Positions 55,566-64,000 of a stretch of DNA of 64,000 bases are shown here, piece after piece. How positions within the stretch are numbered: the stretch's first letter is position 1; each line of letters starts with the position of its first letter. The notes beneath the pieces were generated by a model. The model had not been told where the DNA came from, ran no database searches, and saw nothing but the letters and a program-made list of their open reading frames with translations. The DNA is from Epiperipatus broadwayi. Lineage: Eukaryota > Onychophora > Udeonychophora > Euonychophora > Peripatidae. The stretch covers positions 246,001 to 310,000 of the forward strand of contig JAQFVV010012513.1 of assembly GCA_028023455.1 (NCBI GenBank). Direction: 5' to 3'. Position numbers and translations under genes: made by a program.

Positions 55566-56165
55566 ATACAGTTTTGCTTTGAAATGAGCAAACAGTTTAA
55601 CGTTGTGGCTAATTGTTCTAAAGTGCAAAATATAAAATGCGCTAACACGCACAAGCACACAAAGCTGAAGACAAATAAAGATAATAAAAAAAGAAAAATT
55701 AAAGAGGCAGTTTTTATTAGTAGGTATAAAAATACGATAATAAACAGACAGTCAGCAAATGTTATGATTAATGAATTGTGGGATATTTAAATCGACATGT
55801 GTTTTCGATTGGTAATAGATAATTCCATTTTGAAAGTTGAGTTGATAATGATTATGAATATAATTGAAAATATTTCTTTAATGAGTTTTTATTTATATTA
55901 TATTATAAATTGTTTACCGTTGTTTGGAATATATTTAAGTTTCGTTATTGTATTATTAATATTAGCAGATATTTATTTTGTTTTATATATATATTATTTT
56001 AATATATATATTTAATTTAGTGGCTAAGCGCTATATATATTTAATTTAGTGGCTAAGCGCTTTCAATGGTCAGAGCCTTCATATTCATAACCATTTTGTA
56101 AATAGACAATAAATTGTGTGCTTGTGCATGTTAGCACATTTTATATTTTGCACTTTAGAGTTTTG
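55566..56165. mobile_element. Unclassified segment bounded by 45-bp inverted repeats
   Basis: TAAAGTGCAAAATATAAAATGCGCTAAC and CACGCACAAGCACACA at 55619-55662 are repeated in inverse at about 56117-56160. A 27-bp direct duplication, TATATATTTAATTTAGTGGC then TAAGCGC, sits at about 56003-56061. Two frames inside (55524-55790, K/N-rich; 55797-56015, strongly hydrophobic I/L/Y) are separated by a few bases, but neither has a known domain, and A/T bias explains both. Confidence 0.45.
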
Positions 56166-57114
56166 TTTTTATAAATGACTGTATAAGCTAAGGATCATGT
56201 GATGGTTTTTTTTGTTAGTTGTAATTATAAAGCAAATATAAGCTTTCTTATTTAGTATTTACTAGCATGTTTAATATATGAATTCATATAAATTTTAATA
56301 AGGATAGAATTATTTTTTCACAATAATTTTTTATTATAGGAGATATAGTGTAATACTTTATACACTTTACATATATGTTTTTTATTACAGAAAAAAAAAA
56401 TTTATTGGCTCTATTGAAGAATTTCAGATGCCTGGATTAACCAGCACATTTCAATGGAATCAAATATTAATGTGAATGGTGCAAAGAATAGCTAATATAA
56501 AATATTTATAATAAGAAAGGTTTAATTTATAAATATAATAACAATATCAACTTTTATAGAAGTATTAAACAAGTATAAAAATATGCATTTTCATTGATAT
56601 ATATTTATATACTTTTAGCTTCAGGTGGTATTTTACAAATGAAGAAAAGGATGGCCACCTTTTCTCGCTAGTAAAATCATGTGTTTAGGTTTGTTTTTCA
56701 TTTGGACAGCTATCATACATCTGATTGTCTGTCAGATAAGTATTATAATGAGCACAAAGAGATTTGGCAGTATCTCAATTTATTTCAAATGTGGTTTTTG
56801 CAAAATAATATTTGCACATAAATTTATCCAAGGCCGTTTTTATTATTAAAATCACCAACAAAGAATATTTAAAGAGACCACAGAGCATTTGAAAAAAAAC
56901 GAAATTGCATTAATAAGCATGATGAAACAGTCAAATTAGGAATCTTATGCAAATGATTTTTTATACAAACTGTTAACTAAATTCAAACCCAACTGATCAG
57001 TCCTCATCACCTCAAATTTATCTCATTAATTGAATAAAAAGTGTAATTGTGTAATTCTACATTTCTTATCTTTTTTTATAAATCTTAAATTTTCACAACT
57101 TTCTATACCAGTAA
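56166..57114. other. A/T-rich DNA, nothing recognised
   Basis: A TIR-A-end-like CTAAGGATCATGTGATGG occurs at about 56188-56205. No gene supported. Confidence 0.4.
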
Positions 57115-57440
57115 CAAATTCTCCATATGGTAGCACCATTCAGTGCTAAACAGAGTAATCAATGGATTTAAGAAGGTTTGTGTACATATTCCCTATCTAG
57201 TGCCTACTCATCCAATGCCCACTGATTAGTTTCTACCTTGTGACTTTCATCAGTAAGGAGCTTTGGATGTGAGAACAATATTTAGGATCGAATGCAACTT
57301 TCCAGAAGCCACAGGTGAAAACACAATAATATTTTCAATTGAAGCTGATTCACTTGTATAGGCACATAGTTCTGAATCCAGTTCTGTATCTATACCGTTT
57401 AGTGTCTTTGGTTTTTTTAAATCAACAGTCATCATTCTCC
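57115..57440. mobile_element. TIR-A element, copy 15, long form
   Basis: TTCTCCATATGGTAGCACC, AATCAATGGATTTAAGAAGG, CATCCAATGCCCACTGATTAG, CAGTAAGGAGCTTTGGATGTG, then the long-form segment TTCCAGAAGCCAC...TCTGAATCCAGTTCTG shared with copy 11. The minus frame 57250-57531 crosses it and is not a gene. Confidence 0.7.
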
Positions 57441-57454
57441 TATGTCCGGATAAA

Positions 57455-57567
57455 ATATCACATGATTGCCATTTCCTGTGCCTATACAAGCTATTAAAAG
57501 AGTAGCAAAGTTTAACAGGTTGTGTAAGCATAGGAAATAGTGACCATGTAATGTGTCAATGGTTTAA
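57455..57567. mobile_element. TIR-A outer ends joined directly (mini-palindrome)
   Basis: ATATCACATGATTGCCATTTCC, TACAAGCTATTAAAAG is followed straight away by TTAACAGGTTGTGTAAGC, GAAATAGTGACCATGTAATG and GTGTCAATGGTTTAAC. The whole element body is missing, leaving about 110 bp of end sequence. Confidence 0.6.
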
Positions 57568-58739
57568 CTTTCTATATCTTTGCAATGGTAACCTTATAAT
57601 AGCTTTAAAGCATCAAAGGCAAATATTTTGTCAAAATATTAACAGTAATGTATGCTTCAATATTCTACACGATTGTTCCCAGAAATTTCCATGAATTATA
57701 ATGCATACTTTGCCCATGAAAACCTTTCTTGTAAAATGTACATGGGCTAATGTAAACATATAAAAGTTAAGTCAAAGTAACCAAAACCTCCAGAAGTTTT
57801 ATACAAAAAATGTTCATCTATCAATAAATGCAACAAATATTAATTTCAGAATTATTTGCATTATATTTAAATCAGGCTAATATAAAAATTTCACATCCTA
57901 CTTTCCAACAACCTCAATAAATGAATTCTTAAAACTATCATAACTCAAGAAATAGGTGATATTATTCTATTCTTTGCATTTTGTCATATGTGAGTGCTGT
58001 TACGCATAGCTTTGTGAGGTTTTGGTCAATTCCATTTAAATTTTATATGCCATCAAGCTAAGCATATTTAGATTTATAAAATTGATGTGTAATTAATATT
58101 AAGTGATTATTAAAGATAAGCACTATCTTTATTCTCTAGATATTTAACTGTAATTTTAGAATGATTTACATCACTTTTAAATCAGGCTAATGTACAATTT
58201 TCATAGTCTATTTTTCAACACACTTAACAAATGAATCCTTAAAACCAATCATGGCTTAGAAAATAGGTGTTTATTTTTTTTTTTTAGTTAGTTACCTATT
58301 TTTGCATTTATCAATAATGAAATTTTGGTTGCTTTCATTTAAATTGTATATAAATTAAGCTTGGAATATTCATATATTATCATTGGGATCAAAATCCATA
58401 AGTATATAAATTTCTCTTAATTGGTGAAGAAAAGTATATTATATTACAATCATAAGTTGGTTTATCATCAAGAGTCATCGTACCCATTTATATCATAATT
58501 GTCTAATAATAACTTGCTATTAAAAGTGATAATTATCAATTGGAAATGAGTATGGGTATTGAGCTCTAGAAAAAAGATACGACAATAATAATAATGCTAA
58601 TAATGAATAATTATAATAATTCAATCTAGTCTTTATTTGATGTACATAGCACAAAGCACAGCATTAAGTCAATTAGAGTTATCATAGTAGTAATAATATA
58701 AGAATAAGGAAAATATAGACTTTCCAATTGAAGAAGTAA
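57568..58739. other. A/T-rich DNA with a diverged internal duplication
   Basis: AATCAGGCTAATATAAAAATTTCACATCCTA (57870) and AAATCAGGCTAATGTACAATTTTCATAG (58170), each followed by CAACA-(C)CT.AA.AAATGAAT and ATAACTCAAGAAATAGGTG / ATGGCTTAGAAAATAGGTG, indicate an old direct duplication of about 150 bp, spaced about 300 bp. No gene. Confidence 0.5.
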
Positions 58740-59090
58740 TATGTCCAAATACACTAAAATACAAGCAATGGCAAAGCTAAGTATAAATTGTAATACTAAT
58801 AGGCTGAGTGCTTTTGAGAAGTATTATCTTCTCATAATCATAGCAAGTGGATTGTGTGATGGTCAACATTTTCAAGAGAAAAAAAAATGTTTCAGTTTAT
58901 GGCATAAGTGTGTTAGCTTTAAGCCAAATTTCTTTGATTTTATGTTTAGAATCATGGCATTCTATGCATGCAATGGAAGTAGAAGATGATTCAAATATAT
59001 GGTTGGTGGACATTTGATGTTCTTAAAAGATGAAATTATATTCAGGTTTATTTAAGGCTGTTTTGCTTAAGTAACAGGGCTGAGAGACAT
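58740..59090 (+). repeat. Dispersed repeat F, copy 2
   Basis: It includes CAGTTTATGGCATAAGTGTG, AAGCCAAATTTC, TTTATGTTTAGAATCATGGC, and TATTCAGGTTTATTTAAGGC, collinear with 41150-41330. Short direct repeats (GAGTGGAGAGAGATATGAGA, about 59090-59128) follow. Confidence 0.5.
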
Positions 59091-59169
59091 GAGTGGAGAG
59101 AGATATGAGAGTGGAGAGAGATGTGAGATTCACCATAGTATATGGCACACAACAACAACTACAGTAAAA

Positions 59170-59335
59170 CATTAATAAACAAGGCACTAGATGGGGATTT
59201 TATGCATAAGCCTTCTGGCATCCATTGATATCTCTGTTTGGCACAGGATGGCGCTACTGTATAGAGAGTTTTGCCTTGTTTAATAACAATTGTGCTAGTA
59301 TGAGATGGTGATCATGTGATGTTTAGTGGTTTAAA
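59170..59335. mobile_element. TIR-A element, copy 16, right half
   Basis: GGCACTAGATGGGGATTTTATGC, CTTCTGGCATCCATTGATATC, GGATGGCGCTACTGTATAGAG, then AATAACAATTGTGCTAGTATG, GATGGTGATCATGTGATG, TTTAGTGGTTTAA. The last section is nearly identical to that following copy 5. Confidence 0.72.
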
Positions 59336-59920
59336 ACAATAATATGATTGGCATACTATACAAATCATTCACAACACTTTCGCATTACTTGCTCAACTAT
59401 TAATATGTTTATGTTATATTCTTTGACTTTACTACTACATTTTATTATTCTTTATATTTTTTGTTATCTTTTATAAGATTTAGTAATCAGTAGATATTTG
59501 TGGTACTGCTTATTAAAACCATATCAGCATTATGTTCATATATTTTAAGATTAGGTTATAGTTCATTAGTGAGGTGCAATTTTATGGATATTTTTGAACA
59601 GGGTTCTTTGATCATTTGGATCTAATCTGTCTTTACATCCACCAGTCTTTTTTTTATTTGGTGTTATACAATCAAGTCACCAGCCCAAATCGAAAAACTT
59701 TTGACTTTTTTTAATGTCAGTGTATTTGCTTGCATAGTTATATAGATCTGATATTGGTTCTGTTTGTAAATACTATGTTAACTTATAATCTTTGTCATAT
59801 TTATTCTGTGACTGGCATTAGTACAAATCTGATAATACATCATATGACCAATCACATCACATGACATTAACTTCACAAATTGCCATTAATTAAATTCTTT
59901 TATTCTTTATACTCTTATGC
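59336..59920. other. A/T-rich DNA, nothing recognised
   Basis: No gene or repeat supported. Confidence 0.4.
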
Positions 59921-60165
59921 CATCTAGTGTCAGCTTTAATAATCAATAGATGCTAGTTGCTTTTTAAAAGATATGATCACCATATCATGCAAACACTGAG
60001 TGGGTTTTAGATTTATATAATAGTTTGGATCAAAAAGTTCTTTTTTGATGAAACCATGAGCTAGAAACTACTCAAGGAATATTTAGATTGGACAGCACTG
60101 AGAAAAATATAACTACCATCTACCATCTATTGATCAGTAAAGCCTACACAAGATGGGGAAAAAAT
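59921..60165. mobile_element. TIR-A element, copy 17 (old)
   Basis: TGCCATCTAGTGTCAGC, AATAATCAATAGATGC, AACCATGAGCTAGAAACTACTC, ATTTAGATTGGACAGC, ACCATCTATTGATCAGTAAAGCC. Its CTCF-like 15-mer is at 59929-59943. Confidence 0.6.
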
Positions 60166-60309
60166 GAGGAACAAAATAATTTACTAATGAATAACCATAT
60201 ATATATGGGTTAAGGTTACGTGATGTTTTATTGATTTTGTAACTTGTCATTTAAGTTCTAAAAGGAGCTTACCTTTTGCATTACTTTAACTTTATATTTA
60301 ATTATCAGA

Positions 60310-60470
60310 CTCCATTAAAAATAATAGCCAAAGAGTTTACTGTTCAGGAATTTGTAAGAAGCTTAAGCATAGGAAGTAATAGACAGGTAATACTATCTCT
60401 GAACCTTGACCCCAGAGTCTTCCACTCTACCACTGCAGCAAAGTATGCTGGGAATTCAGAAAGAATATAG
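60310..60470. repeat. tRNA-like unit E, single copy upstream of the array
   Basis: GTTCAGGAATTTGTAAGAAG, AGCATAGGAAGTAATAGACAG, GAACCTTGACCCCAGAGTC, CCACTCTACCACTGCAGCAAAG, ATGCTGGGAATTCAGAAAG. A 64-codon plus frame overlaps it. Confidence 0.75.
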
Positions 60471-60824
60471 TACATCACATGATCACTGTTTCATTTTCAT
60501 TTGCATACATAGGCTGTTAATAACAGTAGCAAATTCTCCATATAGTAGTGCCACCTAGTGCAAACCTTTGTAATCAATAGATGCAAGAAGGTTTGTGCAT
60601 AAAATCATTATTTTGTGCCTAGTCATCCAATATCTCCAGACTAGTTTCTAGCTTATGGCTCTCAAATCCAAATCTCCTCACTGATGAAAGCCACAAGCTA
60701 GAAACTAGTCTAGGGATATTGGATGACTCAGAACTAGATAGGAATTTTATGCACATAATTTCTTGCATCCATTGACTACTAAGAATTGCACTTGGTGACA
60801 TTATTATATGGATAGCTTGATTAT
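60471..60824. mobile_element. TIR-A element, copy 18, palindromic, inserted between unit E copies
   Basis: ACATCACATGATCACTGTTTC (outer end), TAATAACAGTAGCAAATTCTCC, TAGTGCCACCTAGTGC (CTCF-like at 60549-60561), ATGCAAGAAGGTTTGTGC, then the inverse arm GATGAAAGCCACAAGCTAG, GGGATATTGGATGACTC, TTTCTTGCATCCATTGACTAC, GGTGACATTATTATATGG. Unit E copies lie on both sides, so it inserted into the array or at its edge. Confidence 0.75.
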
Positions 60825-62050
60825 CATTAGGAATAAGATAACTGAGTGGTTTCGTATTCAGGAGTTCATAAAAAGCATCACAATGGACAAAACTGGGTTT
60901 CAATCCTCGGACGTTGAGCTCCAATCAGCCGCTCTATCACTGCAGTAAAGTATGCTGGGAACTTAGGACTATAGTAATTGAATGGTTTATTATTAAAGAG
61001 TTTATAAGCAAATCAATCATCAGAGGTGACAGAGCTGGGCAGTAATCCATGACCTTGAGCTTCAAAATAAGCCATTCTACCACTACAACAAAGCATGCTG
61101 GGAATTCAGAAAGTCTATAGTAATTAAATGGTTGATTATTCAGGAAGCAATAAAAAGGTCAAGCATCAGAAGTGACAGAACTGGGCTGTGATCCATGGAC
61201 CTTGTGCTCTGGAGTCTGCCACTCTGCCAGTGCAGCAAAGCATGCTGGGAATCTAGAAAGATTATAGTAATTGAATCATTGACTAGTCAGGAGTTCGTAA
61301 GAAGTTCGAGCATCAGAAGTGACAGAGCTGGGCTGTGATGGGCCTTGAGCTCCAGGGTCTGCCACTGCAACAAAGCATTCTGGGAACTCAGAAAGACTAT
61401 AGTAATAGAATGCTTTATTATTCAAGAGTCCATAAGAAGTTTAAGCATCAGAAGTGACCAAGCTGGGCTGTGATCTGTGGACCTTGAGCTCCAGAGTCCA
61501 TCACTGCAGCAAAGCATGCTGGGAATTTAGAAAGACTATAGTATTTGAATGGTTGATTATTCAGAAGCCCATAAAAAGTTCAAGCATCACAAGTGACAGA
61601 GCTGGGCTGTGATCCATGGATCTTGAGTTCCAGAGACTGCCACTCTGCCAGGCAGCAAAGCATGCTGGGAATTTAGAAACACTATAGTAATTGAATGGTC
61701 GATTATTCAGGAGTCCATAAGAAGTTCAGCATCAGAAGTGAAAGAGCTGGGCTGATTCATGGTTTTTAAGCTCCAGAGTCTGTCACTGCAGCAAAGCATG
61801 CTGGGAATTTAGAAAGACTATAGTAATTGAATGGTTGCTTATTCAGAATCCCATAAGAAGTTCAGCATCAGAAGTGATGGAGCTGGGCTGAGTTCCATGA
61901 ACCTTCTTCAGAATCTGCCACTGCCAGAAAGCATGCTGGAAGCTCAGAAGAAATATAGCAATTGAATGGTTTATTATTTGGGAGTTCATAAGAAATTAAA
62001 GTATCAGAAGTGATATGGCTGTGATCCATGCACTTTGAGTACATCTTCTA
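60825..62050. repeat. Tandem array of a ~140-bp tRNA-like unit (unit E), about nine copies
   Basis: The TATAGTAATTGAATGG-type start recurs at 60971, 61116, 61263, 61398, 61537, 61683, 61819 and 61954, i.e. spacing 135-147 bp, with one diverged unit before (60825). Unit landmarks are GAGTCCATAAGAAGTTC, AGCATCAGAAGTGACAGAGC, GGGCTGTGATCCATGGACC, TTGAGCTCCAGAGTCTGCC, CACTGCAGCAAAGCATGCTGGG. On the minus strand, GCAGTGGTAGAGTGGCAGACTC is A-box-like, and GTCCATGGATCACAGCCC sits where a B box would be. The unit therefore looks like a tRNA-derived SINE head that was later amplified in tandem. No working tRNA gene. Confidence 0.85.
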
Positions 62051-63178
62051 TCAACAATAGTGCTGCAAAGACTGAATTATGAAATGCATGACTATTCATG
62101 CTACAATCCATACTAACTAAAAATGTTACAATTTTTATTCAGATATAACACTTAGACTATCAACAATATGGTTCTATCCACAACTAAATGAATATGTCCT
62201 CTCTGTGCTTGAGAAGAAAGATAATGTAATGAATGTGAGAGGTAAATGTTTCTGAATTTAAACTCAGACAGACTTTTGGTAACATCTGGAAGCAATACTT
62301 CACTTGATTCTTTTTTAAGGAACTTTTTTTTTTAAATAATCCTATTGCTAGTCTGTATTCAATCTAATAGTCTTGTTGTATGCCTCACTTTTCTGCCTTT
62401 TGTTTTTATGTCTGAGCTTCCATGGTAGTTTATTTAGTCCAACATGCCAGCATTTATTTTTCCTGTGCATCTTTTTGTTTTAATCTTTTTATGTATCTTT
62501 TGCATTTTATAACCTTATTCTCTAGTCAATGCATTTCTATTTAAGTCTGGTTAAAAATACAAGCAATTAAATATTTATGTTTACACCTATTATTATATAT
62601 GCATAGATACCTATATACTTACATATATATATATATACTAATACACAATAAAAGGACATTAGTATATATGTGTTTGCGAATAAAGAAACAACATTTAAAC
62701 ACAAATTTGTTTTGGACTTTCAATTCAACAAAAAATAAAATAACTTTGTTTAGCAAAAGTTAAACTTCTAAATATTTATGGAACCTGTTAGTCAGAGCAA
62801 TTTATCTTCATGCGAGTCCGGATTAAGTTCAGTGCCTGATCACTGAGGAACAACAGGCAAAATTAGTTTTGTACAGATGTTGTTATATTAAGAATGTTAG
62901 TCTTAGGATTAAGCCTGCCTAAGCGTGAGTAGAATAATTCATTGGAGGTTAGGATAACAATAAATTTAATTAATGAACATTTTTCACTATGGGCGATTCA
63001 TTTTGACACAATTGGAAAGACATTTTTGTTTAAAAAATTGGATTATTTTCAACAATTAATATGTTTATGTAAACGTTATAATTAAATAAACTTTTTTATA
63101 TTTATTTACGTTATAATAAAGATAGTTTTTAAGCATATTATTAATGACATTATTTTTAGTAACTATCATCATTCAATA
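62051..63178. other. A/T-rich DNA, nothing recognised
   Basis: A short TA run lies at 62618-62636. No gene supported. Confidence 0.4.
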
Positions 63179-63203
63179 TGATTATTATTATTATTATTAT
63201 TAT
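63179..63203. repeat. Short (ATT)n tract
   Basis: About eight ATT triplets. Confidence 0.85.
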
Positions 63204-63557
63204 GATTCTTATTACACTATAATAATTATTTTTATTGTTTGATGTATCAGTTTTGATTCAATCGTGTGCAATAAATTTTATTGGTTGTTAAACTATATAA
63301 AAATATTGACAAATCGTTTAGCAGCGTACCTCTTTTCTGCCGCATTAAAAATGTTTCATGGAAATGATTTCTCTTCAAATTTATTACCACCTAATTCAAA
63401 GCATATACCGTATATAATTTATCATTATAATAAATATTATTATTAAGTTTAATTTTAATTATTTTTGTCATAAACAGCAATAAATTATTTTCTAGTTGTA
63501 ATATTGTATTCTGAATAAAGTTCATATAATAATAATAATCGATTGATTAGCTACTAA
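63204..63557. other. A/T-rich DNA, nothing recognised
   Basis: A 60-codon frame at 63264-63446 has no motif. Confidence 0.4.
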
Positions 63558-63562
63558 GGAGC

Positions 63563-63680
63563 AGGGCCGGCGGAAGCGGGCATGCAACGCATGCTAGGCA
63601 TGCGGGCGCTGGCAGAAGGAGACGCCATCACTGAGAGATTAGCATCTGAAAAAGAAGGCGCCATCCCTGAGAAATTAAAA
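63563..63680 (+). mobile_element. Possible hAT transposon end
   Basis: CAGGGCCGGCGGAAGCGGGC, then ATGCAACGCATGCTAGGCAT, GCGGGCGCTGG resembles hAT ends of the CAGGGCCGGC type. It is a G+C-rich island in A/T-rich DNA. GGCGCCATC(C/A)CTGAGA repeats are present (63622 and 63657). No opposite end is seen before 64000. Confidence 0.4.
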
Positions 63681-64000
63681 CTCTACTAACAAAAATACTC
63701 ACATTTGAAGAATATTATTCTCAAATGTTTATTTACAAAAATTATTGAGAGTAGATTATTGAAAATCATATGAAGTCATATTATATCTTATTAAATGACA
63801 CACACAAGCAGGTCTGCACACAAGCTCTGCTTAATATTAAAAATATAAAACAATCAAATCTATTATTTATCATGAACAATAAACTAAACATAAAGTTTAT
63901 TATATTACAAATTTCATATTGTAATGTTTATATATATATAGTACTGCTTATAGTAAACTATAAGTAACTTTCTGCTAGCAAATATATAAATAAACACACA
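63681..64000. other. A/T-rich DNA to window end
   Basis: A 65-codon frame at 63770-63967 has no motif. Nothing else supported. Confidence 0.4.

Noticed and set aside
55797-56015. Small membrane protein of 72 residues
   Set aside because: Strong hydrophobicity is explained by A/T-rich codons (I, L, F, Y); no start context or homology visible.
60619-60924. 101-codon minus-strand frame
   Set aside because: Crosses TIR-A copy 18 and a unit E copy; chance frame in repeats.

Overview
This window looks like nuclear, non-coding DNA from an invertebrate animal. It is very A+T-rich, long reading frames are absent, and nearly everything recognisable is a decayed transposable element or a simple/tandem repeat. 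Non-LTR retrotransposon tails, a Penelope-like element, tRNA-derived SINEs and a SPIN-type hAT mini-transposon indicate a metazoan. A short stretch of degenerate TTAGGG-type repeat fits an animal using that telomere motif. I cannot name the species. I find no host protein-coding gene, no rRNA, no functional tRNA gene, no CRISPR and no bacterial operon structure. Open frames of 60-110 codons are mostly what an A/T-rich sequence gives by chance, by simple repeats, or by transposon remnants.

Layout. 0-7 kb: A/T-rich DNA with two foldback elements (1951-2423, 2912-3100), members of the dominant palindromic family (called TIR-A here), an interstitial telomere-like tract (5140-5221) and a very short tRNA-derived SINE. 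7-14 kb: a palindromic repeat (7.4-7.96 kb), an RTE-like LINE 3' end (8.6 kb), two opposed fragments of another LINE (9.6-10.8 kb), and two further foldback families. 14-21 kb: a TIR-A element with 37-bp inverted ends, a possible LTR-like block, a 250-bp tandem duplication, the C-terminus of a Penelope-like element abutting a SINE, a 660-bp inverted repeat, and a short SINE with a target-site duplication. 21-34 kb: minisatellites (22.5 and 31 kb), a long GATA microsatellite, a second SINE with a 16-bp target-site duplication, and a SPIN-like hAT element. 34-44 kb: consecutive foldback elements, including a 128-bp-arm hairpin at 37.3 kb. 44.3-46.45 kb: a 2.15-kb LTR-like unit with a 4-bp duplication and a tRNA-Lys-like primer-site motif. 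47-53.5 kb: direct and inverted copies of the 7.4-kb repeat, a LINE with an inverted 5' duplication, and the longest LINE remnant (51.98-53.44 kb) with a recognisable reverse transcriptase FVDD box. 55-64 kb: more TIR-A copies, a tandem array of a ~140-bp tRNA-like unit (60.8-62.05 kb), and a possible hAT end near the right edge.

The genes do not work together as a system. The window is a record of repeated insertion. The best candidates for something undescribed are: the TIR-A family (about 18 copies or pieces) and its CTCF-like motif; the approximately 90-bp SINE whose leader and trailer can extend the tRNA acceptor stem; the tandemly amplified tRNA-like unit; the palindrome family built in both head-to-head and tail-to-tail arrangements and carrying X-box-like sequences; and the 44.3-46.45 kb LTR-like unit.
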